The notes under the pieces were generated by a model. That model saw nothing but the letters and a program-made list of their open reading frames with translations. It was not told the origin of the DNA and searched no databases. From Chitinophagales bacterium (lineage in GTDB: Bacteria > Bacteroidota > Bacteroidia > Chitinophagales > UBA2359): a stretch of 64,000 bases of DNA. Positions within the stretch are counted from its first letter, which is position 1; every line of letters begins with the position of its first letter. Made by a program: the position numbers and the translations under genes. Below are positions 1 to 8,039 of the stretch, piece after piece. The stretch is taken from assembly GCA_041392475.1 (NCBI GenBank), contig JAWKLZ010000002.1:558001-622000 (forward strand). Reading direction: 5' to 3'.

Positions 1-47
1 TGCAAACTTTTTGGCAATATTAATTTATACTCATCAAGTTCAGTCAT
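1..47 (-). CDS. possible 5' end of a gene leaving the window
   Basis: An ATG on the minus strand at 45-47 opens a frame reading MTELDEYKLILPKSL that stays open to the window edge. It would be divergent from the gene starting at 82. Only about 15 codons are visible, so neither coding status nor function can be judged. Confidence 0.25.
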   Translation of the reverse strand, partial: MTELDEYKLILPKSL

Positions 48-81
48 TTTAAATCTTTAATTCACAATAAAAACAACAACA

Positions 82-1119
82 GTGAAACATATATATAAAA
101 CATTATTTTTGATAGGCTCATTGATGCTTTTGGGACTATTCGTCATGTCTTCTCGATACATGAACCCCTCCACTGGTGATGAATTAGCATCCTTTCAACC
201 CAGTGTATATAAAAATCTGATTACCTATACTAAAGGAGATTTATTTGTTTTTGAAACAGAAAAACCCTCTCCTAAAAAAATGGATCAGTTTAGTGAGAAA
301 TCAAGGCAATTACTAGGCAATCGTTTGTCTGTGCCTTCTATTAGAAGTAACGAGGTCATGGAACGTTCGAAATCAGATCCAACTGCTTTTTTTGAGGCGA
401 ATATCTCTGAAGGCAAGTTAGCTTTTAATAAAGGAATGCAAAATTATTTGGACAAAGGTGGCCGTGAATTGCCGTCACAAGAAAATGCCAATAAAGCCTC
501 TCTTCAATTCATCCAAGAAAGCGGGTTAGCACCCGAAAATAAGGAAGAATTAATCATGATGCATTCAGGCGGTTTGCGTACTTCTTTTGCAGGTTCAAAT
601 GAGACAATAGATGTATTGAGAACTGTGACCTATGGGCGATTGTTAGATGGTGTTCCTGTCTATGGTGCAGGCTCCAAGATCATTGTACAAGTAGGAAATA
701 AAGGAGAAATTGTTGGTGCGACTTCGCGTTGGAAAAAAGTACAAGAAACCTCAAAGAAAAGGGTTGGAGAAGTAGAAATGAAGAGTGCCCGAGATGCTGA
801 AGTAGAAATGAAAAGACGACTACTAACCGAATTTGGAAAAGGAACAAAATCCAAACTCGAAAATATGGCACTTGCTTATTATGACGGGGCAGGAAGTCAT
901 ATCCAACCTGCTTACTTTTTTCAGGTCAAAGTGATGCTTCCCCAAGTAAACGATGCGCCTCCTGTGAGGTTTGACTATATGGGCATCGTTCCTGCACTTG
1001 CCAATTCGCCTGAAAGAATTGAGGTGATGGATACGCCAAAGGAAGCTTCCCTAATCAAAAAGTTATCTTCTAAACCTACTTTAGATATTCGTGAAAAAAA
1101 ATCAAGAGATATTGAGTAG
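82..1119 (+). CDS. hypothetical membrane-anchored or secreted protein
   Basis: This frame encodes 345 residues and begins with GTG at 82; no better ATG lies before the hydrophobic segment. Residues 5-23 form a signal peptide or N-terminal anchor (KTLFLIGSLMLLGLFVMSS), so the bulk of the protein should lie outside the cytoplasm. The rest is soluble and mixed, with a stretch near residues 180-215 (VTYGRLLDGVPVYGAGSKII, then a VGNKGEIVGATSRW strand) that resembles the PepSY/FTP-like propeptide regions of secreted metalloproteases, but no protease domain follows. That resemblance is my inference. A hairpin followed by T residues lies about 80 bases downstream. The family is not recognised and no enzymatic motif is visible. 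Confidence 0.7.
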   Translation: MKHIYKTLFLIGSLMLLGLFVMSSRYMNPSTGDELASFQPSVYKNLITYTKGDLFVFETEKPSPKKMDQFSEKSRQLLGNRLSVPSIRSNEVMERSKSDPTAFFEANISEGKLAFNKGMQNYLDKGGRELPSQENANKASLQFIQESGLAPENKEELIMMHSGGLRTSFAGSNETIDVLRTVTYGRLLDGVPVYGAGSKIIVQVGNKGEIVGATSRWKKVQETSKKRVGEVEMKSARDAEVEMKRRLLTEFGKGTKSKLENMALAYYDGAGSHIQPAYFFQVKVMLPQVNDAPPVRFDYMGIVPALANSPERIEVMDTPKEASLIKKLSSKPTLDIREKKSRDIE

Positions 1120-1201
1120 CAAGGTTTTTGAGTTGAATAGTAGTTTTTAGCTGCTATTTACACCATACTTAAAAATAGATTGATTCTTAAAATTACTCCA
1201 T

Positions 1202-1247
1202 AGCGGTGGGTTTACTTAGTTCTCAGAACAGGTTGAAACCCACCGCT
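1202..1247 (+). terminator. hairpin terminator after the 82-1119 gene
   Basis: AGCGGTGGGTTT (1202-1213) pairs perfectly with AAACCCACCGCT (1236-1247) around a 22-base loop, and six T residues follow. It separates the upstream gene from the Kazal gene starting at 1281. Nearly the same arm recurs in the hairpin at 59511-59550. Confidence 0.6.
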
Positions 1248-1280
1248 TTTTTCAATCAGTAAGTCAAAATAGATTGTATA

Positions 1281-1622
1281 ATGAAAAGTGTTTTATTTAG
1301 TTTATCCTTTTGTATGTTTAGTTTGTTTTTGTTGGCAACAGATTGTCAGAATAAGGTTGACAATAAAAACGCCCAAACCCAAGAAACATCCCAACCCAAT
1401 ACTTCTACCCCTCCAAGTGGATACGAAACCCCCTCTACTCCTAAGCCAATCCCAATAGAGGATTTGGATAAAGATTGTTATGAGGCAGTTAGTAATACAG
1501 AATCAATTCCTTGTCCTGATGTATATGCACCTATATGTGGCTGCGATAACAAAAACTATAGCAATAAGTGTCAGGCTGAAAGAGCAGGAATCAAAAAATG
1601 GACTGAGGGAAACTGTAAATAA
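1281..1622 (+). CDS. secreted Kazal-type protease-inhibitor domain protein
   Basis: The product has 113 residues. Residues 1-20 form a hydrophobic export signal (SVLFSLSFCMFSLFLLA). There is a Cys at position 22, but the residues before it (ATDC) fit a lipobox poorly, so lipidation is uncertain. Residues 25-65 are a low-complexity Pro/Thr/Ser linker. Residues 67-112 form a Kazal-like domain: the cysteines of CYEAV, PCPDVYAPICGCDNKNYSNKC and EGNC have the family spacing, including the characteristic PICGCD-x-x-x-Y-x-N-x-C core. Kazal domains bind serine proteases as tight inhibitors; in bacteria the partners are seldom known, and self-protection or defence against external proteases are both possible. 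The gene ends against the 3' edge of a broken RhuM gene on the other strand. Confidence 0.75.
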   Translation: MKSVLFSLSFCMFSLFLLATDCQNKVDNKNAQTQETSQPNTSTPPSGYETPSTPKPIPIEDLDKDCYEAVSNTESIPCPDVYAPICGCDNKNYSNKCQAERAGIKKWTEGNCK

Positions 1623-1624
1623 TC

Positions 1625-1876
1625 TACTTGGTAGGTTTTACCGTCGTTGGCAGTTGTTGCATATTTTGCAACAACTGAATTTTGCTGTAACTCACCTTCT
1701 TCAAATACATTGTTGATATATCTTGAAACAGTAGATTTATTTCTCTGAAATAGGTTCGCCATTTAATTTTGCGACAACCAAACAGTTTCGTTCTCCAATT
1801 GCACTTCTATTTGAGTGCTGCCATCTTTGGCTTGGTAAATGAGAATATTTGATTGAGGACTGTTGTTGCTTTCCAT
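1625..1876 (-). pseudogene. RhuM-family protein remnant
   Basis: Reading the minus strand from ATG 1874-1876 gives MESNNSPQSNILIYQAKDGS, continuing to ENETVWLSQN, then an in-frame stop at 1763-1765, then in the same frame MANLFQRNKSTVSRYINN and FEEGELQQNS with a TANDGKTYQVDY segment. These match the N-terminus of RhuM-family (virulence RhuM, phage-antirepressor-like) DNA-binding proteins, which normally run to about 330 residues. Two lesions are visible: the TAA stop at codon 38, and loss of everything after about residue 85, where the sequence runs into the end of the Kazal gene. RhuM genes usually travel with restriction-modification or other mobile defence loci, so this may mark an old accessory insertion. 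Confidence 0.7.
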
Positions 1877-1984
1877 GATTGAATGAATTTATTTTCGATG
1901 TATAAAGATAAGAAATTCAACCTAAAAACAACAACCCCCAATCATTTAAATTACTGATAATAAACTAAGTGAAGAAAAAAAAAT

Positions 1985-2773
1985 CTAAACCAAATCAGCC
2001 GCTTCTGCAATCAACTCTGCAATATCTTTCACTTCAATGTTTTCCTTTGTATCAGACCCTTTCACCCCGTCCGTCATCATGGTCATACAAAATGGACAAC
2101 CAACCGCCACAATTCCAGCCTTGCTCTCCAAAATATCTTTGGTGCGCTCTTGATTCACCCGAAGTTTACCCTCTTCTTCTTCCTTGAACATCTGTGCGCC
2201 ACCCGCACCACAGCACAAACCCTTGGATTTGCAGCGTCGCATTTCAACCAACTCAGCATCCAAAACCTCCAACACTTTTCGGGGAGCCTCATAGATATTA
2301 TTGGCACGACCCAAATAGCAAGAATCATGGTAGGTGATGCGCTTGCCTTTGAAGTTGCCGCCTTCCTTCATTTTGATTTTGCCACTGTCAATCAACTGCT
2401 GCAAAAAGGTGGTGTGGTGAATGACCTCATACGTACCTCCCAAAACAGGGTATTCATTCTTCAAGGTATTGAAGCAATGCGGACAAGCTGTCACGATTTT
2501 TTTGACCCCATACATATTAAGCGTTTCAATATTGGTAGCAGCCTGCATTTGAAACAAAAACTCATTTCCAGCTCGTCTTGCAGGATCGCCCGTACAGGTT
2601 TCTTCTGGACCTAAAACGGCATATTTCACTCCAACATGGTGCAAAATTTTGACAAATGCTTTGGTGACTTTCTTGGCTCGGTCATCAAAACTGCCTGCAC
2701 AGCCTACCCAAAACAATACTTCTGCTTCTTTGCCTTCGGCAGCCAAATCTGCCATCAATGGAACTTGGATCAT
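1985..2773 (-). CDS. (Fe-S)-binding protein with two cysteine-rich CCG domains
   Basis: The product has 262 residues and belongs to the HdrB/GlpC/LutA-like cysteine-rich family. Two CCG domains are visible: the first includes WVGCAG, EETCTGDPARR and ACPHC, the second HDSCYLGR, GLCCGAGGAQ and VGCPFC. These cysteines hold an unusual iron-sulfur cluster or handle disulfides in electron-transfer complexes. In many Bacteroidota this gene follows a separate ferredoxin-domain partner; here the upstream 200 bases are instead an octanucleotide tandem array that begins right beside the start codon, and the next gene upstream is purE. The N-terminal MIQVPLMADLAAEGKEAEVL matches the usual length of the family, so I keep this start. 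The electron partner is unknown. Confidence 0.85.
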   Translation of the reverse strand: MIQVPLMADLAAEGKEAEVLFWVGCAGSFDDRAKKVTKAFVKILHHVGVKYAVLGPEETCTGDPARRAGNEFLFQMQAATNIETLNMYGVKKIVTACPHCFNTLKNEYPVLGGTYEVIHHTTFLQQLIDSGKIKMKEGGNFKGKRITYHDSCYLGRANNIYEAPRKVLEVLDAELVEMRRCKSKGLCCGAGGAQMFKEEEEGKLRVNQERTKDILESKAGIVAVGCPFCMTMMTDGVKGSDTKENIEVKDIAELIAEAADLV

Positions 2774-2774
2774 C

Positions 2775-2967
2775 TTGTTGAATTGTTAAATGGTTGAATT
2801 GTTGAATGGTTGAATGGTTGAATGGTTGAATGGTTGAATGGTTAAATTGTTAAATGGTTGAATTGTTGAATGGTTAAATGGTTAAATGGTTAAATGGTTA
2901 AATGGTTGAATTGTTAAATGGTTGAATTGTTGAATTGTTGAATGGTTGAATGGTTGAATGGTTAAAT
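2775..2967. repeat. octanucleotide tandem array
   Basis: About 24 head-to-tail copies of an 8-base unit, T(G/T)GTT(G/A)AA, most often TGGTTGAA. It starts one base upstream of the ATG of the Fe-S protein gene (which reads leftwards) and therefore occupies its whole 5' leader and promoter region. Variation is confined mainly to positions 2 and 6 of the unit. A degenerate trace of the same unit occurs between purE and purK at about 3853-3895. Confidence 0.9.
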
Positions 2968-2996
2968 GGTTGTGTTGATTATTATTCTATATCTTG

Positions 2997-3331
2997 CTTC
3001 CTACTTCTCGCTTCCTACTTCCTACTTCCCACTTCTCACTTCTCACTTCCCACTTCCTACTTCCCACTTCTTACTTCCTACTTCCTACTTCTCGCTTCCT
3101 ACTTCTCGCTTCCTACTTCTCGCTTCCTACTTCCTACTTCCTACTTCTCGCTTCCCACTTCCTACTTCCCACTTCCCACTTCCTACTTCTCGCTTCCTAC
3201 TTCCTTCTTCCCACTTCTCGCTTCCCACTTCTCACTTCCCACTTCTCACTTCTCACTTCCCACTTCTCACTTCCTACTTCCTACTTCTCACTTCTCACTT
3301 CCTACTTCCTACTTCTCACTTCCTACTTCTT
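2997..3331. repeat. heptanucleotide tandem array
   Basis: About 48 copies of a 7-base unit, CTTC(C/T)(T/C)(A/G): mainly CTTCCTA, CTTCTCG, CTTCCCA and CTTCTCA in no fixed order. The unit lacks stops in all three forward frames, which creates three long spurious frames with a 7-residue periodicity. The array runs into the 3' end of purE, so the last few PurE codons are repeat DNA. Only about 30 bases separate it from the octamer array. Confidence 0.9.
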
Positions 3332-3845
3332 TCTCCTTCAAATACTCCTCATAGCCTACCTCCTCCAATCTTGTATATTTATCGGCAACCGCTTGAGTTA
3401 GCCCTTCCTTGAAGTCTATCAATTTTTGTTGAATTTCTGCATCATAAGCCCCCAACATACTTGCCGCCAAAATCCCTGCATTTTTCGCACCATCTAAAGC
3501 AACCGTTGCCACAGGAATTCCGCTTGGCATCTGCAAAATGGACAAAACCGAATCCCAACCGTCAATCGAATTGCGGGATTTAATAGGAACGCCAATCACT
3601 GGAAGTGGGGTAATTGCAGCGACCATGCCTGGTAAATGCGCTGCTCCACCTGCCCCTGCAATGACAACCTTTATACCCCGTTTGTGGGCATTTGCACCAA
3701 AATCCATCATTCTATCGGGTGTGCGATGCGCCGAAACAATGGTCAATTCAAAGGGTATTCCCAACTGTTTGAGGAAATCCGCTGCTGCTGACATAATCGG
3801 TAAGTCCGAATCGGACCCCATGATGATACTGACTAAAGGATTCAT
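3309..3845 (-). CDS. purE: 5-(carboxyamino)imidazole ribonucleotide mutase
   Basis: The product has 178 residues and is class I PurE, which converts N5-CAIR to CAIR in purine synthesis. The signature segments are present: the N-terminal IIMGSDSDLPIM phosphate-binding loop, the SAHRTPDRM loop with the catalytic histidine, AGAGGAAHLPGMVA, and GVPIKS. The family usually ends near residue 165; here the C-terminus is extended with KEKEVGSEK, coded by the first units of the heptamer array, and the stop codon lies inside the array. purK lies directly upstream on the same strand (69-base gap), giving a purK-purE operon in which PurK makes the substrate of PurE. Confidence 0.95.
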   Translation of the reverse strand: MNPLVSIIMGSDSDLPIMSAAADFLKQLGIPFELTIVSAHRTPDRMMDFGANAHKRGIKVVIAGAGGAAHLPGMVAAITPLPVIGVPIKSRNSIDGWDSVLSILQMPSGIPVATVALDGAKNAGILAASMLGAYDAEIQQKLIDFKEGLTQAVADKYTRLEEVGYEEYLKEKEVGSEK

Positions 3846-3914
3846 AATTTATACTCTTGAATTGTTATATTGCTGAATTGTCGTACTGTTGAGCCATTTA
3901 ACAATACAACCATC

Positions 3915-5057
3915 CTAAGAAACCACCTTCAACAAAGTCGAAATTTCTCTCGCCTTCTGTTTTGCCGTTTCCAAATTAGGGTCTAAGATAGTAATGTGAC
4001 CCATTTTTCGGAAAGGTTTGGTGATTTCCTTGCCATAGAGATGCACATAAACACCCTCTATTTCCAAACATTCGGCCAGACCTTCGTATTTAGCAGGGCC
4101 TGTGTGATTGGGTTCTCCCAAAAGATTCACCATCACCGCTGGCATTTTCAAAGTCGTACTACCCAATGGTAAATCCAAAATGGAACGCAAATGTTGTTGA
4201 TATTGAGAAGTATAGCAAGCTTCAATACTGTGGTGTCCGCTATTGTGTGGACGGGGGGCCACTTCATTGACCAATACCTCACCGTCTTTGGTAAGAAACA
4301 ACTCTACCGCCAAAAGACCTTGAATGTCGAAAGCTTTACTCACTTCAATGGCTATTTTTTGGGCTTTTGCAGCAATCGTTGAGGATATGTTGGCAGGTGC
4401 AAATAAAAATTCCACCAAATTGGCTTTTGGATTGAACTCCATTTCTACGGCATCAAAACAAACAATTTCACCACTTTTACCCTTTGTCACAATCACCGAA
4501 AGCTCTTTGTCAATGTCCACCAAATCCTCTACCAAACTCGGTTCTTCAAATAATTGGGTTAAATCTGCTTCGGTGCGAATCACCTGTACTCCTCTCCCAT
4601 CATAGCCAAATTGCCGCAATTTTTGGACAAAAGGCAATTGCAGTTCATCGGCTTCAATGGCTGCTAAGATGGATTTTTTATTGGGGAAAATTTGGTAATT
4701 AGAGGTCGCTATTTCGTGTTTTCGGAAAAAATCTTTTTGCAGCCCTTTGTCTTGAATGATTTTGACTTTTGCAGGATTTGGATGCACTGTTTTTCCTTCT
4801 TTCTGCAATTGAAGAAGTGCTTCGATATTTACTTGCTCTATTTCAATAGTCAATATATCCACCATTTGTCCAAATTGATAGACAGTTTCGTAATCCCGAA
4901 AATCACCTACGGTTAATTTTGAAGTCCATTCAGCTGCAGGACAACTGGGATTTGGGTCAAGAATGTGAATGGGAATCGCCAATGGATTGGCCGCTTGAAG
5001 AAGCATTTTGCCCAGTTGGCCGCCACCGAGAATACCGAGTTTTGGGAAAAAAGACAT
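3915..5057 (-). CDS. purK: 5-(carboxyamino)imidazole ribonucleotide synthase
   Basis: The product has 380 residues, the normal length for PurK, an ATP-grasp enzyme that carboxylates AIR to N5-CAIR using ATP and bicarbonate. Visible features are the N-terminal nucleotide-binding GILGGGQLGKML, the ATP-grasp segment with QKLRQFGYDGRGVQ, the VEDLVDIDKELSVIV strand, and the metal/ATP-site VNEVAPRPHNSGHHSIEAC. It is the first gene of the purKE operon. The start at 5057 places the GGGQLG motif in its usual position about 10 residues from the N-terminus. Confidence 0.95.
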   Translation of the reverse strand: MSFFPKLGILGGGQLGKMLLQAANPLAIPIHILDPNPSCPAAEWTSKLTVGDFRDYETVYQFGQMVDILTIEIEQVNIEALLQLQKEGKTVHPNPAKVKIIQDKGLQKDFFRKHEIATSNYQIFPNKKSILAAIEADELQLPFVQKLRQFGYDGRGVQVIRTEADLTQLFEEPSLVEDLVDIDKELSVIVTKGKSGEIVCFDAVEMEFNPKANLVEFLFAPANISSTIAAKAQKIAIEVSKAFDIQGLLAVELFLTKDGEVLVNEVAPRPHNSGHHSIEACYTSQYQQHLRSILDLPLGSTTLKMPAVMVNLLGEPNHTGPAKYEGLAECLEIEGVYVHLYGKEITKPFRKMGHITILDPNLETAKQKAREISTLLKVVS

Positions 5058-5125
5058 TTTGGATGTTAAGATGTTTGAGAAAATTAGGACAAATGTACTA
5101 CTTATTTTTCAAACATTGCTTAATC

Positions 5126-5782
5126 TCAAGCCGCACAGCCTACCTTCTTCCAACAAAGTTTTTCTACTTCCAAAGACTGCAATGAATACAGACAATTGGG
5201 GTGAAAGTACTCCAATTGAAGGGAGGAATGTGGTAGGTAATTGCTTACTGGATTGGCAGGAACTGTTAGCACGTATTTCAATGCTTTTCTGGCACGATGT
5301 AAGCGAACTTTGGTGGCACTAACCGACAGATCAAAGTGCCGAGAAATTTCTTCTATGCTCAGGTTGTCAAAATAAAAAGCTTCGATAACCTCTTTGTTCT
5401 TGTGGCTCAACTGCTCAACTGCTTCTCTTACTCGTTTTCTAATCAACTCGTCGTCTTCAAAAGCTACGGTTTCTTCTGGAATCTGAAACAATTCATCGGG
5501 GAGGTTGAGCATTGGGCTTTTTTTACTGCGGTGGTAATTGTTGCAGGTATTTCGCAGAATCCCCATGACCCAAGCCTTAAATTTGGTAGGGTCTTCGAGC
5601 TTGCCAATAGATAGATATGCTTGAACAAGTGCTTCTTGCACCAAATCTTTGGCAGCACTTTCGTCTTTGGTATAAGCAGTTGCTCTTCGAAGACAAATAC
5701 CATAACATTCTTTGACCAAATGGTTGAAAGCTTCTTTGTCTCCTGCTTTCAATTTTTCTGCCCAATCCCTTGTTTGATTCAT
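5126..5782 (-). CDS. ECF-type RNA polymerase sigma factor
   Basis: The product has 218 residues. Residues 5-90 form sigma region 2 (DWAEKLKAGDKEAFNHLV, then DLVQEALVQAYLSIGKL and FKAWVMGILRNTCNNYHR). Residues 118-170 form region 4 (LSHKNKEVIEAFYFDNLSIE, EISRHFDLSVSATKVRLHRA). About 45 extra residues follow region 4, ending in CWKKVGCAA with two cysteines, which is longer than a minimal ECF factor. No anti-sigma gene lies next to it; the neighbours are purK downstream and a histidine kinase gene upstream on the same strand. Its regulon is unknown, though it is one of two candidates to read the shared motif around 43-50 kb. Confidence 0.85.
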   Translation of the reverse strand: MNQTRDWAEKLKAGDKEAFNHLVKECYGICLRRATAYTKDESAAKDLVQEALVQAYLSIGKLEDPTKFKAWVMGILRNTCNNYHRSKKSPMLNLPDELFQIPEETVAFEDDELIRKRVREAVEQLSHKNKEVIEAFYFDNLSIEEISRHFDLSVSATKVRLHRARKALKYVLTVPANPVSNYLPHSSLQLEYFHPNCLYSLQSLEVEKLCWKKVGCAA

Positions 5783-5880
5783 AACAGCAAAATTTGTTAA
5801 TTTGGAAAATGTATCCTTGTAGATAGTGGTTACTTATCTAAAAAGGTTACATGAAGAAATTGTTCAATTTGCAGGCATTT

Positions 5881-7986
5881 TTAATTTGGACTCTGTGGTA
5901 ACGTGGCTTTGTTTTTTGGTATAGTTAAGAAAAAAGTGCTGCCTTCTTCTAAGACGGATTGAACCCATATATTTCCTTTATGGTTTTCCATTACTTTTTT
6001 GCAATAGCCTAGTCCAAATCCTGTGCCATTGTAAGTTGTATCGGTGTGACCACGCTTGAATAATTCGAAAATAGAGGTGAGATTTTCTTGTTTGATGCCT
6101 ATACCATTGTCTGATAATCTAATACAATAGGTATCCGCTTGCTCTTCACAACTGATATGTATTTTTGGAGCGATGTTTTGTTGTCGAAACTTGATGGAAT
6201 TGTCAATCAACAATTCAAATAATTTGGCAAACTGTTTTGGAAAAGCTCGGACAATCGGAAGCTCATCAGTTGTGACAACTACATCATTTTCAACAAGGTA
6301 ATGATGCTGTTTGCTGGAGGCGATATTTACCATTTCGTTTACATCTACTTCGGTCATCATTTCTTCGTGACTATCAAGTCGGGAATATTCCAATAAATCC
6401 CCCAACAGTTCTCCCATTTTTTGTGCTTCGTCTTGTACTTCTGTAAATTTTTGTTCAGATGTTCGGCTAACTACTTTTTTTAAACGACTGTGTAAGAGTT
6501 GAGTATAACTTCGAATCATACGCAATGGCTCCTGAAGGTCATGGGCTACCACATATACAAATTGTTTTAGATCTTCGTTGGAGTCTTTTATTTGTTCTTT
6601 TTCTACATCAATATTTGTTTGCGCTAGTTGCAGCAAATCTTTTCTTTTCAACCTTATCTGATAACGAATATAAACAATCAGAATAGTAAGCAGCAGCAGT
6701 GAAATGGTGGCAATACCTATCGCAAAGTAGATGTTTTGCAATTTGTTTTGCTGCTTCAATTTTGTAATTGCTTGTTCTTTTCGACTTTGCTCTAAGTTGT
6801 AGTTGATTTGCATTTGGTTGATAAGCTCCAAATCGCTTTCATTGAGCAATGAATCTTTGAGTGCAATGTATTTTTCTTTGTAGTTAAATGCTTCTTGAAG
6901 GTTTCCTCTACTGTCGTAGTTGGCTGCAATAGCCGAGTAGAGTTCTTGTATGCGGGGAGCTGCCTTGAGTTCTTGCGCCAATTGCAGTGCAGATTGCAGT
7001 GTTTGTAGTGCTTCTTGCGGGTGATTTTGTCGCAATTGAAGCCTTCCAATTGATTCTAAAATAATGGTTTGTCCGTTTTTATCTTCTGATTCTATCATGA
7101 TTTCTAGTGCACGATAGAAGTAATCATTGGCTTTGGAATAGGCTCCACTTTCACTGTAATTTTCTCCTACATTGTGCAAGGCATAAGCAATACCTATGGG
7201 ATGATGTAGTTTTTTTGCCAATTCAAGTGCCATCAAATTGTACTTCAAGGATTTTTCGGAGTCCTTCAATTTTCCGAAAACACTTCCCAAGGCTGCATAA
7301 CATCGGTAGATGCCGTCTTCAAAATTGTTGAGTTGCCAAGTATTGAAGGCTTCTTCATAGTGTTTTTGCGCTTCTTTATAATTTTGTTGTTGGTAATACA
7401 TATTACCAAAAGTATATTGCGATTTTCCAATTCCCAATGTATCCTTCAGTAACTCTCTAATTCGCAAAGCTTTTATTTGATACTCTGAAGACTGCATATA
7501 ATCACCGATATATAAGTAGGCGGTTGCCAATTCACCATATATATCTGCATTGAAGTCGCTGGGCAGTGGTGTTAGGGTATTTTCGTCTAATATGGTAGAT
7601 AGGTAATTGATTGCGAGTGGGAAATTGCCTATTTTGGTGTAGAGCAATCCTATGTTGTATTGGTACTTATTTACTTTATTTTTCTCGTTGAGGCTTTTTG
7701 CTGCATCTAGGGCAGCGAGGTAATTGGTAAGTGCATTGCTGTATTGATTGTTTCGATAGTAATACTCTGCCAGTTTTTCTGAAAGTTTTAGGCTAAAAAT
7801 AGTGTCATTAGATTCTTCTTTTGCCGAATCCAAAAGATGTTCAATGTTATTATCTAAAGAATTGATGTTCTGTTTTTTATTCTTCTCTTCAGCACATACA
7901 TCATTTGCCGCTAATAGAAAAATCATCAGCACACAAAAAATAAATGTAACATGGCATCGAAGAATGGGCATCATATCGTCAATCAA
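5881..7986 (-). CDS. TPR-containing sensor histidine kinase
   Basis: The product has 701 residues. An N-terminal signal segment (about residues 8-32) precedes a periplasmic array of TPR repeats up to about residue 370, a coiled-coil stretch, one membrane helix near 415-440 (IYFAIGIATISLLLLTILIV) and a cytoplasmic HisKA/HATPase kinase. The H-box is VVAHDLQEPLRMIRSYTQ with the phospho-accepting histidine at residue 482. The ATP lid carries DNGIGIKQENL and GTGFGLGYCKKV. There is no receiver domain and no response-regulator gene nearby, so the output partner must be elsewhere. The gene at 8040-10109 is a paralogue with the same architecture but a changed H-box. Confidence 0.9.
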   Translation of the reverse strand: MIDDMMPILRCHVTFIFCVLMIFLLAANDVCAEEKNKKQNINSLDNNIEHLLDSAKEESNDTIFSLKLSEKLAEYYYRNNQYSNALTNYLAALDAAKSLNEKNKVNKYQYNIGLLYTKIGNFPLAINYLSTILDENTLTPLPSDFNADIYGELATAYLYIGDYMQSSEYQIKALRIRELLKDTLGIGKSQYTFGNMYYQQQNYKEAQKHYEEAFNTWQLNNFEDGIYRCYAALGSVFGKLKDSEKSLKYNLMALELAKKLHHPIGIAYALHNVGENYSESGAYSKANDYFYRALEIMIESEDKNGQTIILESIGRLQLRQNHPQEALQTLQSALQLAQELKAAPRIQELYSAIAANYDSRGNLQEAFNYKEKYIALKDSLLNESDLELINQMQINYNLEQSRKEQAITKLKQQNKLQNIYFAIGIATISLLLLTILIVYIRYQIRLKRKDLLQLAQTNIDVEKEQIKDSNEDLKQFVYVVAHDLQEPLRMIRSYTQLLHSRLKKVVSRTSEQKFTEVQDEAQKMGELLGDLLEYSRLDSHEEMMTEVDVNEMVNIASSKQHHYLVENDVVVTTDELPIVRAFPKQFAKLFELLIDNSIKFRQQNIAPKIHISCEEQADTYCIRLSDNGIGIKQENLTSIFELFKRGHTDTTYNGTGFGLGYCKKVMENHKGNIWVQSVLEEGSTFFLTIPKNKATLPQSPN

Positions 7987-8039
7987 TTGTCATGTTTAAA
8001 TAACCATAAATTATACCAAACTTGAATAGTCACGCTTTA

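Noticed and set aside
2775..3331. CRISPR array
   Set aside because: Units are 7-8 bases and contiguous, with no spacers; no cas genes are present in the window.
2950..3412. Three overlapping plus-strand frames of 134-148 codons rich in Leu-Pro-Thr-Ser and Tyr-Phe
   Set aside because: They are the same heptamer array read in three frames; a 7-base unit without stops gives open frames with 7-residue periodicity and no natural start.
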